Shown here: positions 18,501 through 27,405 of the stretch, piece after piece
Numbering within the stretch: position 1 is the first letter of the stretch
Layout: every line of letters begins with the position of its first letter
NCBI RefSeq assembly: GCF_016827675.1
Contig: NZ_JAERJA010000003.1
Span: 310,001-374,000 of the forward strand
Length of the DNA: 64,000 nucleotides
Source of the DNA: Nocardioides limicola
GTDB taxonomy: Bacteria > Actinomycetota > Actinomycetes > Propionibacteriales > Nocardioidaceae
Direction of reading: 5' to 3'
Notes under the pieces: model-generated
What the model saw: only the letters and a program-made list of their open reading frames with translations
Databases searched by the model: none
Told to the model about the DNA's origin: nothing
Position numbers and translations under genes: made by a program

Positions 18501-19310
18501 ACCATCGACGACGACAACTTCGTGCCGATGGGCGAGATGGCCGAGATCCTGTTCACCAACGCCGCCCTCGGCCAGATCGAGGTGGTGGCCAAGCAGCAGT
18601 TCACCCGCTCCGGCGGGGAGTGGGTGCTGGCCCCCAGCGGCTCGACGGTCGAGTACGGCGACCGGGTGCTCTACCGGGTCGCGGTCCGGGCCACCGGCCG
18701 CAAGCTCTTCCACGACGTCACGGTCACCGACTACATCCCGGGCATGAGCCCGGAGGACGAGACCTCGACGCTGGTGGCGGAGTACCGCGACGGTACGGCC
18801 CGGTGTGTCGGCATCGACTGCGTGGTCACCGTCGACGACGACGGTCTGATCACCTGGGCCGCCGGCACCATCACCGACGTCGAGTTCACGGTCGAGTTCG
18901 AGGTGTTCTTCCCCGACGTGGACATCGCCCCAGGTACCTCCAGCGAGGACTTCCTGTGGAACGTCGGCTACCTCGGCTGGTCGGAGTTCGTCGGGTTCGA
19001 GGTCATCGACTCCCTCGACCCCGACGACATCGTGGCCCGCGGCGCCGCCGCTCGTGCAGCGACGGAGATCTTCGTGGAGCACCTGTTGCGTTCCAACGAA
19101 GTCGTGATCGGCGCCTCCGGCGAGGTGGCACCGTTCGTCGAGGACAAGACCCCCGGCAAGCTACCGCCGGGAGTGGCGGGTCTGCCCGAGGTCGGACTGG
19201 GTGCCTACCTGGCACAGTTGGCCCTGCTGGCTCTGGTCTTGCTGATGGCAGGTCTGGCGTTGCTGCGGATGCACGGAGGGAACAGGGCAGGCGCACGGCG
19301 CGAAGCCTGA
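15600..19310 (+). CDS. Large secreted surface protein with DUF11-like and SpaA-like domains
   Basis: A 1236-residue exported protein: a signal peptide ending near residue 45, then a Pro/Glu repeat stalk at about 60-125 (PEPAPEPKP units). A Gly-rich head follows, then several prealbumin-like Cys-containing repeats (about 340-645). DUF11-like repeats begin near 645, 771 and 990 ([17 protein letters not shown] and variants). A SpaA/Cna-B-like domain spans about 896-980 ([20 protein letters not shown]). The end is LPEVG, a hydrophobic helix and [14 protein letters not shown], which looks like a sortase signal with Val in place of Thr. Anchoring is therefore uncertain. Likely role: adhesion or cell-surface structure. 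AAAGG is 9 nt before the ATG. Confidence 0.85.
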   Translation: MSKLWSVPTKRALSTGHLRALIALIAALAVVLLATPFMALSASAETDESPDDVVAAAQAAEPDPEPAPKPEPAPEPKPEPEPAPEPKPAPEPAPEPEPVPEPEPSPEPEPEPEPEVAAAVDETEQAAEEEAAEQESVAASSTLTTKSAGTEPEDDLIAPMSHDGCGPNSGTGTIPGGGGFAQNTKADSSGNWIHSVLNNNNSNYAEGQFVPQRIIVTGLNPGTNHLVIGHQVTKGGKYAYDYLGNLAISPGSASVSWDAVSAPLAAFPGANHEQTVHITFQVPNGVTEVTITFGGHIASEFDYGPGLGAGSISGAPYHIWLESLNCASAGNRDNQLMASALESGHITIAKQAQPPTADLFSFDLSRPDANFQFQLAHGGSVTFWVAPGGYAAEEINLPAGWTLDDIVCVNTGDSSSSVNVGNATASITVADGGTTTCTFHNTKTSSLIVDKVWVVNGQSYPNGQQPDLMSAGLLLDGAGHSFGVPKTGYLSGTQVSIDETVDFESWLCTLDDSRVTSVNGANTNHQLPHLATLDDPDNTFTITNTVTCDSALTLIKLVDNGDTGGTAVPADWMLHANGPDNVQGAGGFELVTVTPGAYTLSESGGPGGYTAGDWDCDGGSLSGDVVTVALGETATCVITNTAIAGEYIGEKTSDPVSGSTVEPGDVITYTVTLTKTNDGVNLLNVVTTDDLSGVLAHATLVDGSINASAGTAALVGDQLVWELPVLSGTETLTYQVLVNDDAWGVTLVNVVTSDGAEECIDGCTTTHHTPHYLLHKSSVPPSGSEVLPGDQIVYTLHVENDSDGHLSGKIVEDDLSGVLANATLDEGSLPPSAILAGTTLIWGLPDLAPGETAELSYTVTVNAGAWNVELVNVATPDEAGDCVEACSTDHFTPPVTTLVIKKVDFETGEALAGAVFELWHNDELIDTQVSDADGLAKFGELLPGDYLVVEVAAPDGYALPDDPTMAITIDDDNFVPMGEMAEILFTNAALGQIEVVAKQQFTRSGGEWVLAPSGSTVEYGDRVLYRVAVRATGRKLFHDVTVTDYIPGMSPEDETSTLVAEYRDGTARCVGIDCVVTVDDDGLITWAAGTITDVEFTVEFEVFFPDVDIAPGTSSEDFLWNVGYLGWSEFVGFEVIDSLDPDDIVARGAAARAATEIFVEHLLRSNEVVIGASGEVAPFVEDKTPGKLPPGVAGLPEVGLGAYLAQLALLALVLLMAGLALLRMHGGNRAGARREA

Positions 19311-19315
19311 TCTGT

Positions 19316-19349
19316 CTGGACCGGGCCGCCGCCGTCAGGCCCGGTCCAG
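19316..19349 (+). terminator. Hairpin after the surface-protein gene
   Basis: Perfect 12-bp stem CTGGACCGGGCC / GGCCCGGTCCAG with a 10-base loop, 6 bases after the stop codon. Confidence 0.75.
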
Positions 19350-19421
19350 GGGTCACCGCCGAGGACCGTAGTTACCGGACCGTACCGCGGTCTGAACCGC
19401 ATTCTCCCTGGTCGTGTCCAC

Positions 19422-19427
19422 TAGCCT
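19422..19427 (+). promoter_or_regulatory. -10-like hexamer of pyc
   Basis: TAGCCT, 7 nt before the ATG at 19435; it supports that start over the GTG at 19414. Confidence 0.5.
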
Positions 19428-19434
19428 GCGACGC

Positions 19435-22400
19435 ATGATCCAGCAGGGCATGTTCACCAAGATCCTGGTCGCGAACCGGGGCGAGATCGCGATCCGCGCC
19501 TTCCGTGCGGCGTACGAGGTCGGCGCCCGGACGGTCGCGGTGTTCCCGTACGAGGACCGCGGCTCCGAGCACCGGATGAAGGCCGACGAGGCCTACCAGA
19601 TCGGCGAGCGCGGACACCCGGTGAAGGCCTACCTGGATCCCCAGGCGATCGTCGACGTGGCCCTGCTGTGCGGCGCCGACGCCATCTATCCCGGCTACGG
19701 GTTCCTGTCGGAGAACCCCGGCCTGGCCGAGGCCTGCACTGCCGCCGGGATCACCTTCATCGGCCCCGATGCGAGCGTCCTGGAGCTGACCGGCAACAAG
19801 GCCCGTGCCATCGCAGCCGCGAAGAAGGCCGGCGTGCCGACGCTGCGGTCCGTGCCGCCGTCCACCGACGCCGCGGCACTGGTCGCGGCCGCATCCGAGT
19901 TGCCGTTCCCGGTCTTCGTGAAGGCCGTGGCCGGTGGCGGTGGTCGCGGGATGCGCCGCGTCGACGACCCCGCCGACCTCGCCACCGCGGTGGAGACCTG
20001 CATGCGGGAGGGCGAGGGCGCGTTCGGCGACGGCACCGTCTTCATCGAGCAGGCTGTGGTCGACCCCCGACACATCGAGGTGCAGATCCTCGCCGACGGC
20101 ACCGGCGACGTGATCCATCTCTTCGAGCGGGACTGCTCGGTGCAGCGGCGACACCAGAAGGTCGTCGAGATCGCCCCGGCGCCGAACCTCGACCCGGCGC
20201 TGCGCGAGCAGATGTGCGCCGACGCGGTCAGGTTCGCCCGCGAGATCGGCTACCGCAACGCCGGCACCGTGGAGTTCCTGGTGGATGCGGCCGGCAACCA
20301 CGTGTTCATCGAGATGAACCCGCGCATCCAGGTCGAGCACACGGTGACCGAGGAGGTCACCGACGTCGACCTGGTCGAGTCCCAGATCCGGATCGCGGCC
20401 GGCTCGACGTTGGCCGACCTGGGGCTCAGCCAGGACCGGATCCGGGTCCGCGGGGCCGCCCTGCAGTGCCGGATCACCACCGAGGACCCGGCCAACGACT
20501 TCCGGCCGGACACCGGCAAGATCACCACCTACCGCTCCCCCGGCGGCGCCGGCGTACGACTGGACGGCGGCACCACCTACACCGGAGCCGAGGTGTCGGC
20601 CCACTTCGACTCGATGCTGGCCAAGCTCACCTGCCGAGGCCGGACCCACGAACTCGCGGTCCAGAAGGCCCGGCGAGCGTTGGCGGAGTTCCGGATCCGT
20701 GGCGTCGCCACCAACATCGCCTTCCTCTCCGCGCTGCTCGAGGAGCCTGATTTCACCGCCGGGAAGGTGACCACGTCCTTCATCCCCGATCACCCGCACC
20801 TGCTGGCCGCCCGGCAGCCCGGCGACCGGGGCTCGAAGCTGCTCGCCTATCTGGCCGACGTGACCGTCAACCAGCCGCACGGACCCTCACCGGTCAGCAT
20901 CGACCCGACCAGCAAGCTTCCTGACCTGGCCGACACCGCAGCACCCGACGGCTCCCGGCAACTGCTGCTGTCGCTGGGTCCGGAGGAGTTCGCGACCAGG
21001 CTCCGCCAGCAGGACCGGGTCGCGGTCACCGACACCACGTTCCGCGACGCTCACCAGTCCCTGCTGGCCACCCGGGTCCGCACCCGCGATCTGGTCGCCG
21101 TCGCCGGGCATGTGGCCCGGATGACCCCGGAACTGCTGTCCATCGAGGCCTGGGGTGGGGCCACCTACGACGTGGCGCTGCGGTTCCTCGGTGAGGACCC
21201 CTGGGAACGACTGGCCGCGCTGCGCGAGGCAGCCCCCAACGTGTGCCTGCAGATGCTGCTGCGCGGTCGGAACACGGTCGGCTACACGCCGTACCCGACC
21301 GCAGTCACCGACGTGTTCGTGGCCGAGGCGGCCGCCACCGGCATCGACATCTTCCGGATCTTCGACGCCCTCAACGACGTGGAGCAGATGCGGCCGGCGA
21401 TCGAGGCGGTGCGCTCCACCGGCAGCACCGTCGCGGAGGTGGCGCTCTGCTACACCGGCGACCTCTCCGACCCGGCCGAGCAGCTCTACACCCTCGACTA
21501 CTACCTGCGCCTGGCCGAGCGTGCGGTGCAGGCCGGCGCACACGTGCTGGCGATCAAGGACATGGCCGGACTGCTCCGGGTGCCGGCCGCACGCACCCTG
21601 GTCACCGCCCTGCGACGTGAGTTCGACCTGCCCGTGCACCTGCACACCCACGACACCCCCGGCGGCCAGTTGGCGACGTTGCTCGCCGCCATCGAGGCCG
21701 GGGTCGACGCCGTCGACGCGGCCAGCGCGCCGATGGCCGGCACGACCTCCCAGCCTCCGCTGTCCGCGCTCGTCTCCGCCACTGACCACTCCGAGCGTGA
21801 GACCGGCCTCTCCCTCGCCGCCATCAACGCCCTCGAGCCCTACTGGGAGGCGGTACGCCGGGTCTACTCGCCGTTCGAGTCAGGTCTGCCGTCGCCGACC
21901 GGGCGGGTCTACCACCATGAGATCCCCGGCGGCCAGCTCTCGAACCTGCGCCAGCAGGCGATCGCCCTGGGTCTGGGCGAGCGGTTCGAGGAGGTCGAGG
22001 ACATGTACGCCGCCGCCGACCGGATCCTGGGCCGGCTGGTGAAGGTGACCCCGTCGTCGAAGGTGGTCGGCGACCTGGCCCTGGCCCTGGTCGGGCTCGG
22101 TGCCGACGCCGACGCGTTCGCCGCGGAGCCGGGCAGGTTCGACATCCCTGCGTCGGTGATCGGCTTCCTGCACGGCGAGTTGGGGGATCCTCCCGGTGGC
22201 TGGCCCGAGCCGTTCCGGACCAAGGCGCTGGCGGGGCGCTCCTGGACGCCGCCCGCAGAGACGCTGACCAGCGACCAGGAGCAGCGGCTCAAGTCGGATC
22301 CCCGAGCCACCCTCAACGAGCTGCTCTTCCCCGGTCCGACCAAGGAGTTCAACGAGATCCGGGCCACCTACGGCGACCTGTCGGTGCTGCCCACCTTGGA

Positions 22401-22845
22401 CCACCTCTACGGTCTCCAAGCCGGTGAGGAGCACGAGGTGAAGCTGGCCGAGGGCAAGAAGTTGCTGATCGGCCTCGAGGCGATCAGCGAGCCCGACGAA
22501 CGCGGCTACCGCACGGTGATGTGCACCATCAACGGTCAACTGCGCCCGGTGGTGGTGCGGGATCGCTCCATCGCCGCGGAGGTGACCGCGGCGGAGAAGG
22601 CCGACGCTGGAGTGCCGGGGCAGGTCGCGGCACCGTTCCAAGGTGTGGTCACGGTCCAGGTGGAGGTCGGCCAGTCGGTCGCCGAGGGTGACGTGGTCGC
22701 CACCATCGAGGCGATGAAGATGGAGGCCTCCATCACCGCCGGTGTCGGCGGTACCGTGCAGCGGGTCGCCTTGCCGGGCACCCAGTCGGTGGACGGCGGA
22801 GACCTGGTGCTGGTGATCGACCCCGATCAGCCGAAGGCGAAGTAG
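19435..22845 (+). CDS. pyc: Pyruvate carboxylase
   Basis: A 1136-residue single-chain enzyme that makes oxaloacetate from pyruvate, bicarbonate and ATP. Order of domains: biotin carboxylase (about 1-460; KILVANRGEIAIRAFRAAYE, GGGGRGMRR, EMNPRIQVEHTVTE), carboxyltransferase (from about 533; DTTFRDAHQSLLATRVRT, LHTHDTPGG), and biotin carrier at the end (EAMKM, Lys1095). The length matches the family. The ATG at 19435 follows TAGCCT at 7 nt; a second ATG at 19450 matches the usual family start MFTK. This is the second biotinylated protein in the window. Its last 19 bases overlap the convergent SpoIID-like gene. Confidence 0.95.
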   Translation: MIQQGMFTKILVANRGEIAIRAFRAAYEVGARTVAVFPYEDRGSEHRMKADEAYQIGERGHPVKAYLDPQAIVDVALLCGADAIYPGYGFLSENPGLAEACTAAGITFIGPDASVLELTGNKARAIAAAKKAGVPTLRSVPPSTDAAALVAAASELPFPVFVKAVAGGGGRGMRRVDDPADLATAVETCMREGEGAFGDGTVFIEQAVVDPRHIEVQILADGTGDVIHLFERDCSVQRRHQKVVEIAPAPNLDPALREQMCADAVRFAREIGYRNAGTVEFLVDAAGNHVFIEMNPRIQVEHTVTEEVTDVDLVESQIRIAAGSTLADLGLSQDRIRVRGAALQCRITTEDPANDFRPDTGKITTYRSPGGAGVRLDGGTTYTGAEVSAHFDSMLAKLTCRGRTHELAVQKARRALAEFRIRGVATNIAFLSALLEEPDFTAGKVTTSFIPDHPHLLAARQPGDRGSKLLAYLADVTVNQPHGPSPVSIDPTSKLPDLADTAAPDGSRQLLLSLGPEEFATRLRQQDRVAVTDTTFRDAHQSLLATRVRTRDLVAVAGHVARMTPELLSIEAWGGATYDVALRFLGEDPWERLAALREAAPNVCLQMLLRGRNTVGYTPYPTAVTDVFVAEAAATGIDIFRIFDALNDVEQMRPAIEAVRSTGSTVAEVALCYTGDLSDPAEQLYTLDYYLRLAERAVQAGAHVLAIKDMAGLLRVPAARTLVTALRREFDLPVHLHTHDTPGGQLATLLAAIEAGVDAVDAASAPMAGTTSQPPLSALVSATDHSERETGLSLAAINALEPYWEAVRRVYSPFESGLPSPTGRVYHHEIPGGQLSNLRQQAIALGLGERFEEVEDMYAAADRILGRLVKVTPSSKVVGDLALALVGLGADADAFAAEPGRFDIPASVIGFLHGELGDPPGGWPEPFRTKALAGRSWTPPAETLTSDQEQRLKSDPRATLNELLFPGPTKEFNEIRATYGDLSVLPTLDHLYGLQAGEEHEVKLAEGKKLLIGLEAISEPDERGYRTVMCTINGQLRPVVVRDRSIAAEVTAAEKADAGVPGQVAAPFQGVVTVQVEVGQSVAEGDVVATIEAMKMEASITAGVGGTVQRVALPGTQSVDGGDLVLVIDPDQPKAK

Positions 22846-24011
22846 GTCGACCGCAGGCCGAGCACCATCCGGAAGTCGTGACCGGTCACCGTCCGGCTGC
22901 CTTGGTCACCCACCAGCCTCACTTCAACGACCCGACCGCCCCACTGGCCCTCACCGTCGCGCCGCGTGACGATGATCCGCTGAGGCCTGCCCAGCCCCGG
23001 CCACGCCGCTCGCACCGCAGGCCGGGCGATGCTCACGGTCCAGTCGTGGTTGGGGTTGATGGCGACGCCGTCGAAGGAGTCGGCCTTGCCGACCTGGTAG
23101 GGCACGGTCCCGGGGGCGGCGTGGCCGCCGTTGCTGGAGGAGTACTGGGTGAAGGCGGGGGCACCGTTGTGGACCCGGATCTCACCCTTGGTGGCCCGTA
23201 CCGCGGCGTTGGTGCTCGGGTGGTGGGCGCTGAAGCCTCCGTAGACCTGGCAGGCGGTGGTGTCACAGATGTCGTGATTGCCTCGCGGATGGCGCATCGC
23301 ATTGGCGGCGTAGGTGCGCGCGGCGACGGTTTGGGCACGCAGCGCTGCCTGCGACCAACTGGCCGGCATCTCTCGGGGGACGACGCCCCTCAGATAGGCC
23401 TGGAGTCCGAGCACGTTGATGGTCTGACCCGACGACGACCGCAGCACTCCGCGGTAGGGCCGCATCCCGGCCGGGGTGCGCAGCATGATCGGGCGACCAC
23501 CCGCTGTGAACTGCCCACCGCCGGAGAGGCGCTTCCAGCGGTGCCAACTGCCGCCCCGGCGGAAGTCGACCCGGGTGCGCCCGTTCGCCAACGGCACCAG
23601 CCGCCAGCGTCCGGCTCCGTTGTCGGGGAGGCGATGCACCCCGGCCGCGAGGTCACGGACCCTCAGATGTGAGCGCGCCCTGACCACCAGGTTCTTGTGG
23701 GTCGCCGCTGTCAACAGCACCCGGATCCGGCCACCGGCTCGACCTATCTCGGTGCCGGCGTAGTAGAAGTCCAGGATCTCCTGATGGCTGTGCCCGGCTC
23801 GCGCCGCACCCTCGGCGCCGTACTGGGACATCCCGCGGCCATGCCCGAAGCCCTTGCCGGTGAGGGTCACCGACGTGGAGGAGCCGAACACGTACTCGTC
23901 GTTGCTGGCGTGCGCCGGAGCAGAGGCGACCGTCAGCGTCGCCGCCACCAGACCGATGCTGGCGAGGGCGGCCGCGCTCGGACGGGTCCGTGACCTGGCA
24001 GGGCTCGACAC
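22827..24011 (-). CDS. Secreted SpoIID/LytB-domain protein
   Basis: A 394-residue exported protein. The signal sequence is about residues 1-38, ending APAHA. GYGAE-like FGHGRGMSQYGAEGAARAGH follows, then the SpoIID core with NVLGLQAYLRGVVPREMP and AALRAQTVAARTYA. TTACQVYGG and a C-terminal SSSNGGH region come last. SpoIID domains bind or trim cell-wall glycan; in non-sporulating actinobacteria the substrate is unproven. GTG at 24011 follows GGAGGAA at a short gap. Upstream residues in the open frame (HTSHNSHTSGG) reflect a short GTCACA-type repeat in the DNA and are probably untranslated. A perfect palindrome lies 86 bp upstream. Confidence 0.85.
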   Translation of the reverse strand: MSSPARSRTRPSAAALASIGLVAATLTVASAPAHASNDEYVFGSSTSVTLTGKGFGHGRGMSQYGAEGAARAGHSHQEILDFYYAGTEIGRAGGRIRVLLTAATHKNLVVRARSHLRVRDLAAGVHRLPDNGAGRWRLVPLANGRTRVDFRRGGSWHRWKRLSGGGQFTAGGRPIMLRTPAGMRPYRGVLRSSSGQTINVLGLQAYLRGVVPREMPASWSQAALRAQTVAARTYAANAMRHPRGNHDICDTTACQVYGGFSAHHPSTNAAVRATKGEIRVHNGAPAFTQYSSSNGGHAAPGTVPYQVGKADSFDGVAINPNHDWTVSIARPAVRAAWPGLGRPQRIIVTRRDGEGQWGGRVVEVRLVGDQGSRTVTGHDFRMVLGLRSTYFAFG

Positions 24012-24096
24012 GACATTTCCTCCGCTTGTGTGGCTGTTGTGACTGGTGTGACTCCTGCATGGGAACACGAAGGAAGTGTCGCCCACAAGCCAGGTT

Positions 24097-24122
24097 GATG
24101 AACTACATCCATGTAGTTCATC
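24097..24122. promoter_or_regulatory. 26-bp perfect palindrome, candidate operator
   Basis: Arms GATGAACTACAT and ATGTAGTTCATC with a 2-base CC centre. It lies in the divergent region between the SpoIID-like gene (start 24011) and the anchored protein (start 24205), and is much more AT-rich than its surroundings. This fits a site for a dimeric regulator; nothing in the window identifies which one. Confidence 0.6.
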
Positions 24123-24191
24123 GTTTCGCCGAAGGATCCTCGCTTGCGGACGCTACTGATCGACACTCCTGCCGGGCTACCGGGACGGGGC

Positions 24192-24197
24192 TAGATT
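24192..24197 (+). promoter_or_regulatory. -10-like hexamer of the anchored protein gene
   Basis: TAGATT, 7 nt before the ATG at 24205. Confidence 0.5.
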
Positions 24198-24204
24198 GGG
24201 GGCC

Positions 24205-25005
24205 ATGGAACTCCTGGTCGTGGTCGGCGCAGTGATCGTCGTCCTGGCGGTGCTCTACCACCGCGCCCAGCAACGCGAGCTCGGCGCCGCCGACGACGCA
24301 CTCGCCAAGGTCGCCCGCGTCGCCGAGGAGGACGTCACCCGCTTCGGCGAGGAGTTGCAGCAACTCCACATCGAGACTCTCACCACCACCCTCGACACGC
24401 CGATGCGCCAGGACTACCAGCAGGCGCTCGACTGCTACGAGAACGCCAAACAGTTGCTGCAGGGCGCCCAGGTCCCCGACGACATCACCGGGGTGACCCG
24501 GGCGCTCGAGGACGGCCGCTACGCGATGGCCTGCGTGCTGGCCCGCCAGGACGGCGAGCCGCTGCCCCAACGACGACCGCCGTGCTTCTTCAACGCCGCC
24601 CACGGCCCCGCCCAGACCGACGTCAGCTGGTCCCCTCCGGGTGGAGTGGCCCGGGACGTGCCCGTCTGTCTCGCCGATGCCGAGCGGCTGGCCCACGGCG
24701 CCGAGCCGGCGACCCGACTGGTCCGTGACGGCAACCGGATGGTGCCCTGGTACGACGGCGGGCCGGCGTACCAGCCCTATGCGAACGGCTACTACGGGGC
24801 ATACGCCCTCAACGGCCTCTTCCCCGCCTTCGTGCTCGGGGCGATGATGTCCGGCGCCTTCTTCGACACCGGTGCTGCGGCCGGCGGTGGGCTGGGCGAC
24901 GGCGACTTCGCAGGAGGCGACGCCGGGGGTGACGCTGGAGGCGACGGGGGCTTCGGCGACGGCGGGTTCGGCGACGGCGGCGGACTGGACTTCGGCGGCT
25001 TCTGA
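24205..25005 (+). CDS. Membrane-anchored protein with Cys/His motif and Gly/Asp-rich tail
   Basis: A 266-residue protein of unknown function. It has one N-terminal membrane helix (about 3-18), then a helical, probably coiled-coil stretch (30-115). A compact segment follows with CFFN at 127-130, AAHGP (His133) and VPVC (Cys155); similar CFF..HGP segments occur in actinobacterial membrane proteins. A Tyr/Pro-rich part precedes a second hydrophobic patch (FPAFVLGAMMSGAFF). The last 45 residues are mostly Gly, Asp and Phe in repeats such as GGDAGGD and GFGDGG. The Cys/His set could bind metal, but this is a guess. TAGATT lies 7 nt before the ATG. Confidence 0.75.
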   Translation: MELLVVVGAVIVVLAVLYHRAQQRELGAADDALAKVARVAEEDVTRFGEELQQLHIETLTTTLDTPMRQDYQQALDCYENAKQLLQGAQVPDDITGVTRALEDGRYAMACVLARQDGEPLPQRRPPCFFNAAHGPAQTDVSWSPPGGVARDVPVCLADAERLAHGAEPATRLVRDGNRMVPWYDGGPAYQPYANGYYGAYALNGLFPAFVLGAMMSGAFFDTGAAAGGGLGDGDFAGGDAGGDAGGDGGFGDGGFGDGGGLDFGGF

Positions 25006-25021
25006 ACTACCCGCAGTGGGA

Positions 25022-26398
25022 TCAGAACTGGTGCAGCCGACGGGCGGCCTCACCGATCGACCCCGACATCGACGGATAGACCGTGAACGCCTGCGCCAAC
25101 TGGTCGGCGGTCAGGCTCTCGGTCACCGCGATCGAGATCGGGTGGATCAGCTCACTGGCTCGTGGCCCCACCACCACCCCACCGACGACGATCCGGGTGC
25201 CGGGGCGGCAGAAGAGCTTCACGAACCCGTCACGCACGCCCTGCATCTTGGCGCGGGGGTTGCCCGACAGCGGCAGCATCACCGCCTCGGCGTCGATCTC
25301 GCCGGCATCGATGGCCTGCTGCGACCAGCCGACGGTGGCGATCTCCGGGGCGGTGAAGACGTTGGAGGAGACCCGCTTGAGGTTCAACGGATGCACGCTG
25401 TCACCGAGGAAGTGCCACATCGCGATCCGCCCCTGCATCGCCGCCACCGACGCCAGCATCAGTACGCCGGTGCAGTCGCCGGCCGCATAGACGCCGCGGG
25501 CGGAGGTGCGCGAGACCCTGTCGACGGTGATGAACCCACCCTCATCGAGGGTGACTCCGGCCTCCTCCAGCCCGAGGCCGGCGGTGTTCGGGATCGACCC
25601 CAGCGCCAGGATGCAGTGCGAGCCGGTGACGCTGCGGCCGTCGGTCAAGGTGACGGTGACCGTGTCACCGTCGCGGGTGACCGACTCCATCCGGGACTGC
25701 GACAGCACCTGCATGCCACGTCGGATGGAGACATCCTCGAGCACCTGGGAGGCGTCCGCGTCCTCGCCGGGCAGCACGCGGTCGCGTGAGGAGACGAGGG
25801 TGACCTCGATCCCCAGGGCGAGGTAGGCGCTGGCGAACTCGGCGCCGGTGACTCCGGAGCCGACCACGATCAGGTGCTCGGGCCGCTCGTCGAGGTCGTA
25901 GACCTGCTCCCAGGTGAGGATCCGCTCGCCGTCGGGCTGGGCACTGGGCAGGGTGCGTGGGGCGGCGCCGGTGGCGACCAGCACCGCGTCGGCCTCCAGG
26001 GTCTCCACGGAGCCGTCGGCCAACGTGGCGAGCACCCGGTCGGGGCCGGCCAGGCGGCCGAAGCCGGGCACGATCCGGACGTTCTCCTTGATGAGTCGAC
26101 GTTCGATGTCGGCCGACTGCTCCGCGGCAAGCCGCTTGACGCGGGCGTTGACCGTGGCCAGATCGACGCTGACGCCGGCGTCCTCGTCGATCACCACGCC
26201 GAGCTCAGCTGCGGCCCGCACCTCACTCATCACCTCGGCGGTGGCGATCAGGGTCTTCGACGGGACACAGTCGGTGAGCACTGCTGAGCCGCCCAGACCG
26301 TCCGAGTCGACGACGATCACCTCGGCCCCGAGTTGGGCGGCGACCAGAGCCGACTCATAACCTCCGGGTCCACCACCGATGATCACCACACGCGACAT
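25022..26398 (-). CDS. lpdA: NAD(P)H-quinone dehydrogenase, LpdA type
   Basis: A 458-residue flavoprotein of the disulfide reductase family: FAD loop IGGGPGGYESALVAAQLG at the start, a second dinucleotide site at VVGSGVTGAEFASAY, and the C-terminal dimer domain. The redox pair of true lipoamide dehydrogenases is missing. Where those have C-x4-C, this protein has Ala39 and Cys44 (GGSAVLTDCVPSK). The same pattern is known from mycobacterial LpdA (Rv3303c), which reduces quinones rather than lipoamide. ATG at 26398 is chosen; an ATG three codons earlier (26407) is possible. It is divergent from the transporter gene. Confidence 0.9.
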   Translation of the reverse strand: MSRVVIIGGGPGGYESALVAAQLGAEVIVVDSDGLGGSAVLTDCVPSKTLIATAEVMSEVRAAAELGVVIDEDAGVSVDLATVNARVKRLAAEQSADIERRLIKENVRIVPGFGRLAGPDRVLATLADGSVETLEADAVLVATGAAPRTLPSAQPDGERILTWEQVYDLDERPEHLIVVGSGVTGAEFASAYLALGIEVTLVSSRDRVLPGEDADASQVLEDVSIRRGMQVLSQSRMESVTRDGDTVTVTLTDGRSVTGSHCILALGSIPNTAGLGLEEAGVTLDEGGFITVDRVSRTSARGVYAAGDCTGVLMLASVAAMQGRIAMWHFLGDSVHPLNLKRVSSNVFTAPEIATVGWSQQAIDAGEIDAEAVMLPLSGNPRAKMQGVRDGFVKLFCRPGTRIVVGGVVVGPRASELIHPISIAVTESLTADQLAQAFTVYPSMSGSIGEAARRLHQF

Positions 26399-26424
26399 GG
26401 CCGTCATTCTTGCATCGTCGGCTC

Positions 26425-26430
26425 TAGCAT
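26425..26430 (+). promoter_or_regulatory. -10-like hexamer of the transporter gene
   Basis: TAGCAT, 6 nt before the GTG at 26437. Confidence 0.45.
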
Positions 26431-26436
26431 CGACCG

Positions 26437-27405
26437 GTGACCGTACGCGACTTCGAGGCGATCTCTCGCCCACTCCGACTCTCCGCGGTGCCACTGATGC
26501 TGGTCGCCGGACTCCTGGTCGCCGGCCAGAGCGAGATCAACGGTCGGCTCGCCGCCGAGTTGGGTGTCGGCCCCCGGGCCGGCATCGGCGCTGCCCTGAT
26601 CAGCTTCGGCAGCGGCCTGGCCCTGCTCGTCGTACTCACCCTGGTCCAGCCGCGGCACCGCGCGGGGGTCCGGCACCTGGTCGCTGCGGTCCGCGACGAG
26701 CGGCTCCCCGTCCCGCACCTGCTCGGTGGCCTGTGTGGCGCGTTCCTGGTCGCCAGTCAGGGCCTGACCGTGCCGACGATCGGAGTGGCCCTCTTCATCG
26801 TGGCGGTCACCGCCGGTCAGACCACGAGCAGCCTCCTCGTCGATCACCACGGCCTCGGCCCGTCCGGGCCGCAGGCTCTCAGCCGCCCGCGGCTGGTGGC
26901 CGCCGTCTTCGCGGTGGTGGCGGTGCTGATCGCGACCGGGGAGCGGCTGCACACCTCGGTTTCACTCCAGGTGGCGCTGCTCGCCGCACTACCGCTGCTG
27001 GCCGGTGCCGGGATCGCGGTCCAGCAGGCGTTCAACGGCCGGGTCTCCCATCAGGTGGGCCCGTGGATCACCACCCTGAACAACTTCGCCGTCGGCACCG
27101 CCGGATTGTTCCTGGCCTTCCTGGGCAGTCTGTTGCTGCCCGGGCAGCTGCAGGCGCTGCCGACCACCTGGTGGCTCTACGTCGGCGGCGCGATGGGGGT
27201 CGCCTTCATCTGGCTGGCGGCCCTGCTGGTCAAGGTGCACGGCGTGCTGGTGCTCGGACTGGCGGTGATCGCCGGCCAGGTGGTCGGCTCCCAAGCCATC
27301 GAGCTCGCCACCACCGCCCACATCGGGCCACTCGGCGTCCTGGCCGGGGCCCTGACCATCGTCGGGGTGCTGGTGGCGCTGCTGCTGCGTGGGGTCAGAG
27401 GTTGA
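26437..27405 (+). CDS. DMT superfamily transporter (YdcZ/DUF606 type)
   Basis: A 322-residue integral membrane protein with about ten helices in two homologous halves. The halves start [20 protein letters not shown] and, in the second, [22 protein letters not shown]. The paired (Q)xxNGRL/V pattern and the GxxxGxxAxxxxG ends are typical of the DUF606 branch of the drug/metabolite transporters. The substrate is not predictable. TAGCAT lies 6 nt before the GTG. The stop codon region overlaps the convergent lpd gene by 11 bp. Confidence 0.85.
   Translation: MTVRDFEAISRPLRLSAVPLMLVAGLLVAGQSEINGRLAAELGVGPRAGIGAALISFGSGLALLVVLTLVQPRHRAGVRHLVAAVRDERLPVPHLLGGLCGAFLVASQGLTVPTIGVALFIVAVTAGQTTSSLLVDHHGLGPSGPQALSRPRLVAAVFAVVAVLIATGERLHTSVSLQVALLAALPLLAGAGIAVQQAFNGRVSHQVGPWITTLNNFAVGTAGLFLAFLGSLLLPGQLQALPTTWWLYVGGAMGVAFIWLAALLVKVHGVLVLGLAVIAGQVVGSQAIELATTAHIGPLGVLAGALTIVGVLVALLLRGVRG

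Noticed and set aside
17457..19082. 541-codon minus-strand frame
   Set aside because: Shadow of the DUF11-like repeats; no recognisable domain or start signal.
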